From a virus, in the IMG/VR virus record IMGVR_UViG_3300003690_000189, positions 1 through 22,211 of that record: DNA of 22,211 bases. One strand, written 5' to 3'. Shown piece by piece: positions 1 to 7,947 of this stretch. Each line of letters opens with the position of its first letter. Positions within the stretch are counted from its first letter, which is position 1. Position numbers and translations under genes: made by a program. The notes beneath the pieces are model-generated. The model was not told where the DNA came from, did no database searches, and saw only the letters and a program-made list of their open reading frames with translations.

Positions 1-2112
1 CTTGCTGATGAAGCCAACAAGGTTAAGGAAGCACGGCGCATGGTTGCGGGTGCCGTACAGCTAGGAGAGTACCCTGTCTTACCTCGTAGGCCCAGAGCGC
101 CCACATCTAGGCGCACCTTTACTCAGCTTATTAAGGACGCCAAGTCAGCAAGAAATTATCGAGACTGGTATGAGCGCCATCGTCCTATTCTGCATGAGCT
201 ATTTGGTGATGACATGCAGTTTTTCAACGACATCATATCCATCACCAGTCAGAACAGACGCATTGATATAAATATTGATCTGGCGATGGTGGCTTATGAA
301 GCCATCAAGACAGGCGACACCCTTGACGGTAAGGGTTTGCTCCCTCAGGTGGTAGATAACCTCAATCGTCTCATGGGAAGGTTCCCATCTAGGGAGGAGA
401 CGCTTCGACAAAAGGCAGGTAAGCCACCCTCTAAGTTACCGGGTGGTGGAGTGCGTTATTTCGGGGGCAAGAAAATACCCGACATGATAGAAGCCATGCG
501 TGAGACTCCTGAAACGGTGGTTGTGGACAGGCACATCGCTCAATTGCTTTTCGATAGAGACAGTCCCACGGATGCTATGGTTTTAGAGGCACAGCGTCTT
601 ATCACCAAGGTGGCTAATGAATTGCGTTGGACGCCAATAGAAACACAAGCTGCCCTATGGGCTTTCAACCAAGTAAGAAAAGGAGAGGATCTAGACAATG
701 TCAGAGACTACGAGAAAGAGCTTAGGAAAAGAGCGAGCAGAATCAAAGAACTCGTTAAAAGAGTTCAGGTCACTCAAAGGGCGGGCGCGGGCGTTCGACC
801 TAGGGGCGCAGTTGCTAAAGGGGTTGCAGAAAGAGCTAAAGCAAAAGCCGCTCGCAAAATCATAGGGGTTGGTGACCTCTTCGTTGATGAAAACATAATC
901 GATCTGGAGGCTGTGCGCCAAGCACGAGAACGTGAAAAAATACTCCCTCTGGATGATGAAGCTCCTATGTTGGAACGAGCGCCAGCATATGAATCAGTAA
1001 AATTGCTTGGAGCTTATACTCCAGAGTTCGATGAAGCTCTTCAAAAAATGAGGAGGGATCGCCGCGCTGCGGAGGCACGGGAACTGGAGGGTGAACTCCC
1101 CGGGCATGAGTGGTCCGTTGAGATTGGCGATAAAATTATGACTGAAGAAGGTGCCCGTAAGGGTCAAGCACCTTGGACGGTAACAAGCAGGTTCATTAAG
1201 AAGAAAGGGCTATCTCCAGAGTCGCGGCCTAGACAGGGGTTGGTCATACAAGATGAAAACGTGCCTTACCTGACCGTCTTGATTGATCGAGACGGTGAGA
1301 CATACACGATACCAGAATGGGCTGTTCAAACTAGGTTTACAGGGCCGAAAGCCGCTCGCCCGTTCTATGATATAAGCGATACTCAATACGACAGCCTGCG
1401 CGGCCACGGGATGCGCCTCACTCTCGACCAACGTCCTGACCGGGCGACCTTAACCATACAAAGCGGCGACAACCGCATTGAGGTACGGGGTCACCCTGCT
1501 GTGGGATCACGCTATGAGGGTAGCAGGCTTGACCGCATCATCGACTCGATCCCGCAGATGGCGAACATCTCAGCCCTCTTTGCAGGAGAGACGCGCAACA
1601 TCTCTGCCTCTATGGCAGACCCCATCATCGATGCGTTGGAGCTTGAGGATGAGATCCAGCGTAGGATTTTCTCTTCCAAGGAAGCGCGCTCGTTTATCAA
1701 GGACGAGGAGGGCAGAAAGTCTTTCGAGGAGGCGCGTCAGCGCAACGTCATTGCCGAGGACTTGCGCACACCCAAGTACAGGAAACGGGTGGTGCGTAGC
1801 CGCAAGGGCTACACCCGCAAGGACAAGCACAAGCGTCCCTACCAAGCGGCACGGGCCTTCTCGTTTCAGAACAAGGAAGAGGGTGTTGGTAAGGTCGCGT
1901 TAGGCATGATTGCTCCCCCAGAAACTACCGACGACACGCTTGGAAGCAAGATCTTAACCCATGTTGGGATGCTTGGCGGGGCACCGCTAGATAGTTACAA
2001 GGATTTTTTCAAGTGGTTCCGTACCAGCATGGTCGACATGTGGGATCCCGCGCGTCGGACAGAGGTTGGGCTAGCTGAGAAGGATGCAAAGTTCTGCCTT
2101 GCGCATGGCTAG
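1..2112 (+). CDS. Large virion/ejection protein, upstream part (5' end outside window)
   Basis: The frame is open from base 1, so the gene starts upstream; the first ATG (base 40) is probably internal. About 704 residues are visible, with no signal peptide or membrane segment. The early part (after WYERHRP, through FGDD and ITSQN, to VVVDRHIAQLL) recalls a domain I associate with giant phage proteins. It is followed by a charged, lysine/arginine-rich helical stretch and a segment that reads like a small beta domain (GDKIMTEEGARKGQAPWTV). The last 40 residues (FFKWFRTSMVDMWDPARR) look like the beginning of the helical region that normally runs into an LPD38-type C-terminus, which is found here in the next frame. 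The product is therefore probably a fragment of one internal virion or DNA-ejection protein. The role is inferred from size, position before the holin, and the downstream half. Confidence is high for coding, moderate for role. Confidence 0.8.
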   Translation, partial: LADEANKVKEARRMVAGAVQLGEYPVLPRRPRAPTSRRTFTQLIKDAKSARNYRDWYERHRPILHELFGDDMQFFNDIISITSQNRRIDINIDLAMVAYEAIKTGDTLDGKGLLPQVVDNLNRLMGRFPSREETLRQKAGKPPSKLPGGGVRYFGGKKIPDMIEAMRETPETVVVDRHIAQLLFDRDSPTDAMVLEAQRLITKVANELRWTPIETQAALWAFNQVRKGEDLDNVRDYEKELRKRASRIKELVKRVQVTQRAGAGVRPRGAVAKGVAERAKAKAARKIIGVGDLFVDENIIDLEAVRQAREREKILPLDDEAPMLERAPAYESVKLLGAYTPEFDEALQKMRRDRRAAEARELEGELPGHEWSVEIGDKIMTEEGARKGQAPWTVTSRFIKKKGLSPESRPRQGLVIQDENVPYLTVLIDRDGETYTIPEWAVQTRFTGPKAARPFYDISDTQYDSLRGHGMRLTLDQRPDRATLTIQSGDNRIEVRGHPAVGSRYEGSRLDRIIDSIPQMANISALFAGETRNISASMADPIIDALELEDEIQRRIFSSKEARSFIKDEEGRKSFEEARQRNVIAEDLRTPKYRKRVVRSRKGYTRKDKHKRPYQAARAFSFQNKEEGVGKVALGMIAPPETTDDTLGSKILTHVGMLGGAPLDSYKDFFKWFRTSMVDMWDPARRTEVGLAEKDAKFCLAHG
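2075..2112 (+). other. Frameshift overlap joining the two halves of the virion protein
   Basis: Frame 1 runs to TAG at 2110-2112. The next frame (+1) is open from 2075, just after a TAG at 2072-2074. Skipping a single T at 2092-2093 would turn ...EKDAKFCLAHG-stop into ...EKDAKSALRMARRGTAL, a smooth helical continuation that fits what I know of LPD38-type proteins. No classical slippery heptamer, stop-codon pause or downstream hairpin is evident. A one-base insertion (natural or an assembly error) is therefore at least as likely as programmed +1 frameshifting. Confidence 0.6.
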
Positions 2113-4741
2113 AAGGGGCACCGCTCTGACTGCCTATGCCCTTTCCAAGGGCGTGCCTGTGTATGCCAATGGTTTTTCCTCCGTTAAAGATATTCCCGAA
2201 GATGCGATGCAAACCAACATCGACGGCTCTCTGTCGTCTAGTCCAATCGCTGGTACGCCTACAGGTTTGATACCCATCATAGAACCCCTGCGTGAGGGCA
2301 ACAGGTTCCGTGCTTTCCATGCCTATGCCATCGGGCGCAGGGCAGCGCGCTTGCTGAGAGAGGGTAGGGAGAAGCTCTTAACGCAGGATCAGATCATCGA
2401 GTATCTTGGGTACGGCAACACGCCCCTTGAGATCCAACGCATAATCGGTGACCCAGCCTTAACGGAAGATGCCATTGCGCAAAAGATAATAGCCACGGGA
2501 CAGGATACCTTCCTAGATTTCGATCAGATATTTAAGAACTATCAGGTGTGGAACAGCTACTTCGTAGACTTCTTGGTAGACACGGGGGTTATCGACCGCA
2601 AGAAGGCTGACCAATGGAAAGAGACGGCTGATTACATCCCCTTCTACAGGCAGCTTGAGCCAGACCACAAAGCTGTGCTCGGGGAGACGCAGATATTCAA
2701 CGGCATTACAACCCGGCCTCCTCCCCCTCTCTCTGGCAAGGGAACGATATGGACTATCGTCACAGAGGAGACCATTAACGGAGAGGAGGTAGCTACCCGT
2801 CTTCCAACCACCTTTGAGTCCCATCAGAAGGAGGTAGCAAAGGGTTATGCCAAGAAACTAAAGCAAGAGAACCCCAATCTGAAGGTATCGATAGTGCGTG
2901 GTGGGATGCCTATCGGAGGCTTCCTTGATACTATAACTGAGAATGCTTTAGCTGCCGTACAGACGGGTATGATGAACGTCGGGGTGCAGCGTGTGATGCG
3001 CAACCTTGTCTTGGCGGAGCCTGAGACAACGGTGAGGGCCAAGATCAAGACACCGGGGGCGATAACATTCAGAGTCAAAGGTAAGTCTATGACTCTTTAT
3101 GTGGGAGACAAGGCTCTTTATTCTTCGTTGAGTAACTACCTAAGCAACCAACAGATCCCGCCGTGGGTTAACCTGTTCGGTATGCCAGCCCGTTTCCTCA
3201 GGGAGATGATCACCAGATCACCAGACTTCATGGCCGCCAACATGCTGCGTGACTCGTTGTCTGCATGGGTTACCAGTGGGCGCAATACTGGTGCATTGGC
3301 AGGTACTATAAAGGGCTTCGGCAATGCCTTGCGCGGAGATGAATCGGCTAACGCACTGGCTGCCGCAGGTTTGATGACGGGCTTCGACTTTGGCGGCGAT
3401 CCCACCAAGATGACTACCTTCATAGAGAAGGAGCTTATGAAGTACGAGTATCCTTCCGAGATGAGGCAGGCTATTCGCAACCCATTCAAGTACTTATGGG
3501 ACGTAACCGGCACAGCTTCTCGTGCCTCCGATGCCGCCACCAGAATTGCCGTTTACAATAGGGTATTAAAAGAGACTGGCGATGAGGCGCAGGCTATATG
3601 GGAGGCGCAGGAAGTTATCAACTTCTCGGCCCGTGGGTCTTCTCCCTTAATTCAGAACATCGCTGTCATGGTGCCCTTCTTGAACGCTAGGATACAGGGA
3701 CTCGACGTACTCTATAGATCATCTATGGGGAGGCCCGGCTTTGCTGCACGACCAGAGTCCGATATTGTTAAACGCCGCTTCCTGATGAGGTCATTGCTGG
3801 TAGGAATAAGCAGTGCAGCTTACTGGACTTTGGTGCATGACGATGAGGAATACATCAATCAAAATCCAGAGGTAAAGGACAACTACTGGATCATTCCATC
3901 GTCGTGGATCCCCGGGTATGACGGGCCACCACTGAAGTTCCCCATACCGTTTGAGGTGGGCTTCCTGTTCAAGACCATACCTGAGAGGTTAATGGCTTTG
4001 TTCTTCGGGCAAGATGTACCTCGTGATACGGCGCACTCCCTGAGAAGGGGGTTGGTTAATACGTTCGAGTTCAATCCCATCCCTCAGGCGTTCCTTCCTC
4101 TAGGAGAAGCGCTGGTTAACTATAGTTTCTGGACGGGACGTGAGATCGAAGGGCAATACCTCAAGGGCATTGAGCCGGGGTATCGTTATGCCAGTAGAAC
4201 GTCAGGACTGGCGCGTGAGTTAGGGGAGGCGTTAAATTATTCTCCCATAAAGATCGATCACATGATCAAGGGCTATGGCGGTACGCTGGGTACGGTATTG
4301 TTGGATACGGTGGATGAGGTGGTGCGCTCGGTTGATGATGAACTGGGTGAAACACAGTCTCGCAAGGTTACCGAGTATCCCTTTATCAGGCGTTTCTTTG
4401 CGCGCCCCGATGCTCGTGGTCTGGTGACACAGTTCTACGAACTAAAGGATGCCGTGAGGCAGGCGGTGGGTACTCAAAGTATGCTCGAAAGGGGCGACCT
4501 CACCATCGTTAAGAGTGAGGAGTTTGCTGACAAGAGGGCTGCGTTGCTGGATTTGGAGCAAGAGGTGAATGCTATTGCTCAGATACTTGCTGACTTCAGG
4601 GAGGAGAGAAAGAGTATAATGGAAGGCGACATGTCAGGTACGGAGAAGAGAGCTTTGATTGACGACATTACTCAGGATGAGTTACTGGCTGTACAGGATC
4701 TACCGGCTATGAGACAGGAAGCTTTTCAGATAGGGAGGTAG
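2084..4741 (+). CDS. Large virion/ejection protein, LPD38-like C-terminal part
   Basis: This 885-residue reading frame overlaps the end of the preceding one by 29 bases. Residues about 560-660 carry the features I recognise from large polyvalent protein domain 38: a hydrophobic helix (FLMRSLLVGISSAAYW), then NPEVKDNYWIIP, and a proline/phenylalanine-rich PFEVGFLFKTIPERL segment. Before it lies VPFLNARIQGLDVLYR, also typical. The rest is helical and charged, ending in a coiled stretch. Such proteins are thought to be packed in the capsid and released with the DNA. The ATG at 2084 has AGAAGG directly against it (too close for a normal ribosome site), and the ATG at 2105 has none. Independent initiation therefore looks poor, and continuity with the upstream frame is likely. 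The stop is followed at once by the holin gene. Confidence 0.85.
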   Translation: MQSSALRMARRGTALTAYALSKGVPVYANGFSSVKDIPEDAMQTNIDGSLSSSPIAGTPTGLIPIIEPLREGNRFRAFHAYAIGRRAARLLREGREKLLTQDQIIEYLGYGNTPLEIQRIIGDPALTEDAIAQKIIATGQDTFLDFDQIFKNYQVWNSYFVDFLVDTGVIDRKKADQWKETADYIPFYRQLEPDHKAVLGETQIFNGITTRPPPPLSGKGTIWTIVTEETINGEEVATRLPTTFESHQKEVAKGYAKKLKQENPNLKVSIVRGGMPIGGFLDTITENALAAVQTGMMNVGVQRVMRNLVLAEPETTVRAKIKTPGAITFRVKGKSMTLYVGDKALYSSLSNYLSNQQIPPWVNLFGMPARFLREMITRSPDFMAANMLRDSLSAWVTSGRNTGALAGTIKGFGNALRGDESANALAAAGLMTGFDFGGDPTKMTTFIEKELMKYEYPSEMRQAIRNPFKYLWDVTGTASRASDAATRIAVYNRVLKETGDEAQAIWEAQEVINFSARGSSPLIQNIAVMVPFLNARIQGLDVLYRSSMGRPGFAARPESDIVKRRFLMRSLLVGISSAAYWTLVHDDEEYINQNPEVKDNYWIIPSSWIPGYDGPPLKFPIPFEVGFLFKTIPERLMALFFGQDVPRDTAHSLRRGLVNTFEFNPIPQAFLPLGEALVNYSFWTGREIEGQYLKGIEPGYRYASRTSGLARELGEALNYSPIKIDHMIKGYGGTLGTVLLDTVDEVVRSVDDELGETQSRKVTEYPFIRRFFARPDARGLVTQFYELKDAVRQAVGTQSMLERGDLTIVKSEEFADKRAALLDLEQEVNAIAQILADFREERKSIMEGDMSGTEKRALIDDITQDELLAVQDLPAMRQEAFQIGR

Positions 4742-4743
4742 AT

Positions 4744-5193
4744 GTGATCACTTTATTGGGCAGCTTGCTTGGATTTTCTACTTCATTCCTGCCAAAGGTG
4801 ATGGAGTTTTGGCAGGATAAACAGGACCAAAAGCATGAGCTAGCTGTGATGGAGATGCAGATCAAGCAACAGAAAGAGGTTGCTGCACAGAAGCTGGAGG
4901 CAGTCCATGTCGAGGCGGATATACGAGAGATCGAAGCGCTTCAGAAGTCCATGCAACCATCCGGTGTCCGGTGGATCGATGGTCTTCGCAGTAGTGTGCG
5001 CCCTGTTATTACCTATGTTTTCATGGGGTTGTTCTGTTTCGTTGAGATCGCCGCCTATCTTAGTCTCACTGCCAGTGGACTATCTGGATTGGATGCGGCC
5101 CAGCTTATCTTCGACGAAGAGATCAAGGCCCTTTTCGCTGCCATCATCAGTTTCTGGTTCGGGGGAAGAGCAATCTCCCGGCTTAGTCGGTGA
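4744..5193 (+). CDS. Holin, GTA_holin_3TM-like
   Basis: A 149-residue membrane protein with a GTG start, preceded by a strong ribosome site (AGGGAGG) that lies over the stop of the virion gene. There is a hydrophobic N-terminus (residues 2-17, LLGSLLGFSTSF), a charged coiled region (about 24-75, rich in Q/K/E), a membrane helix at about 85-108 (VRPVITYVFMGLFCFVEIAA) and a second at about 127-143 (ALFAAIISFWFGGRAI). The W/F-FGGR ending and the RPVITY motif match three-helix holins found in gene transfer agents and many phages of Alphaproteobacteria. These oligomerise in the inner membrane and let the endolysin out. The stop overlaps the start of the lysozyme gene (TGATG), so the two are probably translated together. 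Confidence 0.8.
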   Translation: MITLLGSLLGFSTSFLPKVMEFWQDKQDQKHELAVMEMQIKQQKEVAAQKLEAVHVEADIREIEALQKSMQPSGVRWIDGLRSSVRPVITYVFMGLFCFVEIAAYLSLTASGLSGLDAAQLIFDEEIKALFAAIISFWFGGRAISRLSR

Positions 5194-5702
5194 TGTCAGT
5201 CGCTAACTTCCTGCTTGCAAAGCACGGTTGGGACGGACACTGCAATGCAAGTGGGATATACATCATCAAAATCTTCGAGGGATTCTCATCCGTCGCGTAC
5301 AGATGTCCTGCGGGAGTGGCGACACAGGGATATGGATTCACTCGTCTGGGTGACGGTAGCCGAGTTACGATGGATAGCCCAGAGATCACAAAGGATGAGG
5401 GCGAGGCTCTTCTTCAACAGGGGCTGGTATCTGTCGAGCATTCTGTACGAACTCTGGTTCGGGTGGCGCTCAACGAGAATGAGTTCAGTTCGATTTGTTC
5501 ATTCACATGGAACCTCGGATCAGGACGACTCCAGTCTTCTACGTTACGGGCCAAGCTTAACCGGAACGACAGAATAGGTGCAGCTAATGAGTTCCCCAAG
5601 TGGCGCAGAGCCGGGGGAAAGATATTGCGCGGACTCGTTCGGAGGCGTGCAGTTGAAAGAGACCTCTTTATGACTCCCGCTCCTCACCAAATGGGTTACT
5701 AG
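5193..5702 (+). CDS. Endolysin, T4/P22-type lysozyme (GH24)
   Basis: A 169-residue muramidase that cleaves the glycan strands of peptidoglycan. The catalytic glutamate lies in KIFEGF (residue 29), followed by YRCPAGVATQGYG with Cys38 and Thr44. This gives the E-(D/C)-T triad in its cysteine form, which is well known in phage endolysins. The family C-terminal signature is visible in FTWNLGSGRLQSSTL and EFPKWRRAGGKILRGLVRRR. No signal peptide or SAR anchor is visible, so export should depend on the holin encoded just upstream. The frame can also start one codon earlier at GTG 5190. I prefer the ATG because it overlaps the holin stop as TGATG; neither start has a clear Shine-Dalgarno site, so coupling is likely. 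Confidence 0.93.
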   Translation: MSVANFLLAKHGWDGHCNASGIYIIKIFEGFSSVAYRCPAGVATQGYGFTRLGDGSRVTMDSPEITKDEGEALLQQGLVSVEHSVRTLVRVALNENEFSSICSFTWNLGSGRLQSSTLRAKLNRNDRIGAANEFPKWRRAGGKILRGLVRRRAVERDLFMTPAPHQMGY

Positions 5703-5885
5703 ATGAGTGCTCCTGAAGACACTATTTTTGGAAGTGACTTGGTGGTGTGTCCGTGGTGCGGCGGGGTCACCAGACCACAGTTCCACCAGTCCAAATATAT
5801 CTGCGGGAGATGCAATAAGCCTGTCTTGGATTGTTGCGACGGTGAGCAAGCCCAGCCGGTACAGGATACCAAGGATGAGAAATGA
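5703..5885 (+). CDS. Mini zinc-ribbon-like protein
   Basis: A 60-residue protein whose ATG directly abuts the endolysin stop. Two CxxC knuckles are visible (C16-C19 in CPWCGG and C34-C37 in CGRC) with a Cys pair at 44-45, which should bind one zinc ion. The C-terminus is acidic and charged. Phages encode many such mini zinc ribbons and their functions are mostly unknown. Position in the lysis cassette suggests a co-expressed late protein, but nothing in the sequence points to a lysis role. There is no Shine-Dalgarno site, so it probably relies on reinitiation after the lysozyme. Its stop overlaps the next start (ATGA). Confidence 0.7.
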   Translation: MSAPEDTIFGSDLVVCPWCGGVTRPQFHQSKYICGRCNKPVLDCCDGEQAQPVQDTKDEK

Positions 5886-6250
5886 TGGCACCTACTACTT
5901 CTCTTATAGCCTTGATGGTGCTGCTGTGTAGTGGTTGTGCTGTCGCTCAACAGGTTGATCCACATATAGCGCAGGGTTATGTGCCGTTAAGGCCCACCGG
6001 CATATACCAACATAGAAGCCCTTGTGCTAACTATGAAATCTTAAAGAAAAGTCTTCAGGGAGGGGGTGAAAGGTTACTGGTGTCGATGATCGCCAAGAAC
6101 CCTACGAATATCTATGAGGTGTGGGTGGATAAGGATCAGAATGATTGGACCTTAATACTCCACACTTCCATAGATGATGAGGGCTGCGTCGTGGGAAGTG
6201 GGCTTGGGCTCGTGCTGGAAGCTCCAATTAAAGAGGAGGCGCGCTATTGA
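5882..6250 (+). CDS. Small exported protein or lipoprotein of the lysis module
   Basis: A 122-residue protein with an N-terminal signal: hydrophobic residues 8-15, then C-S-G-C ending at Cys19, a slightly atypical lipobox because the -3 residue is Cys rather than Leu/Ile/Val. Cleavage after A-V-A (residues 20-22) by the ordinary signal peptidase is an alternative. The mature part has two further cysteines and ends in acidic and basic residues. It follows the holin, endolysin and zinc-protein genes with an ATGA overlap and a fair ribosome site (AAGGA). The place of a spanin would be here, but there is no long coiled coil or proline-rich Rz1 composition, so I call it hypothetical. A second ATG follows immediately at 5885. 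The 3' end overlaps the convergent minus gene by 23 bases. Confidence 0.75.
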   Translation: MMAPTTSLIALMVLLCSGCAVAQQVDPHIAQGYVPLRPTGIYQHRSPCANYEILKKSLQGGGERLLVSMIAKNPTNIYEVWVDKDQNDWTLILHTSIDDEGCVVGSGLGLVLEAPIKEEARY

Positions 6251-6395
6251 CCCCTGACCCCTCGCATTCCTCGCACTCGACTTCTTCTTCATAGTAGATA
6301 GGCTCTGCAAACCTGTCGTAGTTTTGAGGAGCAGACTTAACCTTCTCCACTATCTCACGTCCTGTTCCCTGACAGGCACAGCACTGACCTACCAT
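6228..6395 (-). CDS. DnaJ-type double zinc-knuckle mini protein
   Basis: A 55-residue frame on the minus strand. It holds two perfect CxxCxGxG motifs: residues 5-12 (CCACQGTG) and 41-48 (CEECEGSG), separated by a charged stretch with YYEEEVE. Two such motifs form one zinc centre of the DnaJ cysteine-rich type. No J domain is present. The ATG follows directly after the TAG of the previous gene, and AGGA lies 8-9 bases upstream inside that gene. It is the last gene of the long minus operon and overlaps the plus-strand exported-protein gene by 23 bases. Similar free-standing zinc domains are common in phages. They may act in protein folding or nucleic-acid binding, but no function can be assigned. 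Confidence 0.75.
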   Translation of the reverse strand: MVGQCCACQGTGREIVEKVKSAPQNYDRFAEPIYYEEEVECEECEGSGVNSAPPL

Positions 6396-6572
6396 CTATA
6401 TTTTCCTGTAAGGTTCGGCAAAACTAAGGTCTCTATAGTCGGTGGTTTGACGGCACCGACTACAGATCCTGTTGCCGGAACCCCAGCTTTCAAAGATCCT
6501 CTTGCACAAAAGGCACAAGCGCTCTTTGAGAACGCTTGTCCCTTTAGGTTTTTGGTAGAGTGGGTTGCTCAT
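6396..6572 (-). CDS. Mini zinc-finger protein
   Basis: A 58-residue, basic protein. Four cysteines form a treble-clef or zinc-finger-like arrangement: C20-x2-C23, then 13 residues, then C37-x2-C40 (LCLLCKRIF ... ICSRC). The start overlaps the stop of the lipoprotein gene as ATGA, and AAGGAA lies about 9 bases upstream. The stop is directly followed by the start of the DnaJ-type zinc protein. The CxxCKRxF spacing recalls small phage zinc fingers that bind nucleic acid. The function is unknown, but coupled translation and the cysteine pattern make it a real gene. Confidence 0.7.
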   Translation of the reverse strand: MSNPLYQKPKGTSVLKERLCLLCKRIFESWGSGNRICSRCRQTTDYRDLSFAEPYRKI

Positions 6573-7174
6573 TGACGTAAGCGTTCCTTGTCCAGTTCTT
6601 TGTACCCCTCTTCAGCCTGTTGCCGGGAGTTGAGAGCGGTTGCGCGCTGACGTTGCAGTTCAAGCAACTCGTTAGCTTCCCCCACAGGATACATCAGCAG
6701 TACATACACACGGAAGAAGGTTTTGTGTGGGCGGATTTCCATTTCCTTTAGGCTGTACCCAGCCACATTTACCTCACGCATGATGTTCTTGGTTACACGT
6801 TCCGTATCAGTCACTGCTACAGGTGCCAATTCCCTCCCCGTTTCCGTCAGATATTCCTTAACTTGGGAACTCAAGCGTCCCTCTATCCTGTCTGCAAGCA
6901 TACGCTTGGCATGAAGGATGCTCTTGTCGATGGCGAACTGAAGGTCAGGGGAGGTGCCGCTACCCACAGAATGGATAGCACCATCTTCCTTTGGTAGTTC
7001 TACAAACCACGACGGCAGATCAGCGATGGTTTCCTCGACCATCTCCTTGCGAGCTTCGAGCCGTGCCTCCTGTTTCTCTAGGAATGCTGCTGGAGAACCG
7101 GGTGACGTTGACGAGCACCCCCCTATCAGAAAAGAAACGGTGATGTATATGAGGATGCCAAGCACTATGTTCAC
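6569..7174 (-). CDS. LPP20-like outer-membrane lipoprotein
   Basis: A 201-residue protein with a type II signal peptide: hydrophobic residues 3-17, then I-G-G-C with lipidated Cys20 followed by serines, so outer-membrane sorting is likely. After a charged coiled linker, residues about 52-165 (LPSWFVELPKEDGAIHSVGSG, aligned Ala/Arg helix, then a strand with FFRVYVLLMYPV) match the general plan of LPP20-type domains found in bacterial lipoproteins. The C-terminal 30 residues form a charged helix. The GTG start overlaps the upstream stop (GTGA), with GAGGAG 8 bases before it. The gene lies two genes downstream of a DUF4384-type exported protein. In bacteria these two families often occur together, but both are rare in phages as far as I know. 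A role in superinfection exclusion or envelope modification is a guess. Confidence 0.7.
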   Translation of the reverse strand: MNIVLGILIYITVSFLIGGCSSTSPGSPAAFLEKQEARLEARKEMVEETIADLPSWFVELPKEDGAIHSVGSGTSPDLQFAIDKSILHAKRMLADRIEGRLSSQVKEYLTETGRELAPVAVTDTERVTKNIMREVNVAGYSLKEMEIRPHKTFFRVYVLLMYPVGEANELLELQRQRATALNSRQQAEEGYKELDKERLRQ

Positions 7175-7566
7175 AGCACAGGCTCCTCAGGATCTTCGGG
7201 CTTGTCCGGCGATCTTTCCAGTGTGCTACTGTCGTCGTCCCTAGTAAGGGCCTTGTCAGCTAGCATGGCATAGAACTCGACGCCTTCGCTGGCTTGTGCC
7301 ACGTCCTTGATTTCTTCCAAGGCTGTGCGTAATGCGGCGATACGGTGCTGAGATATCATTAACTGATCAGACATAACGCTCTCCTGTTGTGGTGGTGGTT
7401 TGCTAAGGACGCGGATAGCTTCGCGTACAGTCTCTTCCTCAAGTTTGCTTGGGTACTTGAGCTTGCGGAGGAGGAGCGTTTCAGCTTCTTGTTGTGAGCG
7501 TATTATCTCTTCCTCAGCTGTACAGATGGGGCAGTTAAGGTGGTCATGGTTCACTTCTTCAGTCAT
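7171..7566 (-). CDS. Hypothetical acidic helical protein
   Basis: A 131-residue hydrophilic protein with no recognised family. A single CPIC pair sits at residues 12-15. The middle is a predicted long helix (EEEIIRSQQEAETLLLRKL and following), and a second segment begins at an internal Met (MSDQLMISQHRIAALRTAL), which could be a secondary start. The C-terminus is acidic and proline-rich. The ATG has GGGAG about 8 bases upstream, and the stop overlaps the GTG of the lipoprotein gene. It may be a cytoplasmic partner or regulator; nothing decides this. Confidence 0.7.
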   Translation of the reverse strand: MTEEVNHDHLNCPICTAEEEIIRSQQEAETLLLRKLKYPSKLEEETVREAIRVLSKPPPQQESVMSDQLMISQHRIAALRTALEEIKDVAQASEGVEFYAMLADKALTRDDDSSTLERSPDKPEDPEEPVL

Positions 7567-7583
7567 ATGTCTTCTCCCATTCG

Positions 7584-7898
7584 CTAGATCGGTAGTTTCT
7601 GTATAGCGCAGGGGAGACTGTCCAAAACACCCTCGACCAGTTGGATGTCCTTAGGCTCAACCAGAACCAACATGGTGGTCAGCGACTGGCAACTGCCCGA
7701 GCGTTTGCGTAGGCTATCGACAGCCATAGCTGCAACACGCGGCATGAAGCCAGCCTTCTCCCAGTGATTGGCAACTCCGTTGGAATAACCCAGTAGCCCT
7801 GCAAGGGCATCCCTAGAGAGATTGAGATCAAGGCATCCCTGCTCGAATGCCGAATAGGGAACGGATTTAGACGCACGGTCTTTTTTTGATGTAGCCAT
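7584..7898 (-). CDS. Small helix-turn-helix-like protein
   Basis: A 104-residue protein. Residues about 17-66 read as a Cro/C1-like helix-turn-helix: FEQGCLDLNLSRDALAGLLG, then a turn and NHWEKAGFMPRVAAMAVDSL, typical of phage operator-binding proteins in which the second helix contacts DNA. The C-terminal half (TTMLVLVEPKDIQLVEGVL) looks like a small alpha/beta element for dimerisation. The longer open frame runs back to 8078, but that would overlap the DUF4384 gene. The ATG at 7898 has AAGGA 8 bases upstream and gives the natural start. It probably represses or activates phage genes. An 11-base dyad (GTTGT-T-ACAAC) lies in the leader and might be its own operator. Confidence 0.65.
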   Translation of the reverse strand: MATSKKDRASKSVPYSAFEQGCLDLNLSRDALAGLLGYSNGVANHWEKAGFMPRVAAMAVDSLRKRSGSCQSLTTMLVLVEPKDIQLVEGVLDSLPCAIQKLPI

Positions 7899-7947
7899 TT
7901 TGTGGTATCCTTCTGTGTGAATTAAGATTGTGTTGTTACAACTGCAC

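Noticed and set aside
1478-1903. Plus-strand frame of 141 codons inside the first virion gene
   Set aside because: Arg/Ser-rich out-of-frame shadow of the long gene; no start signal.
6324-6575. Plus-strand frame of 83 codons
   Set aside because: It is antisense to two mini zinc genes that have ribosome sites, overlapping start/stop codons and intact CxxC motifs, so the minus strand is the coding one.
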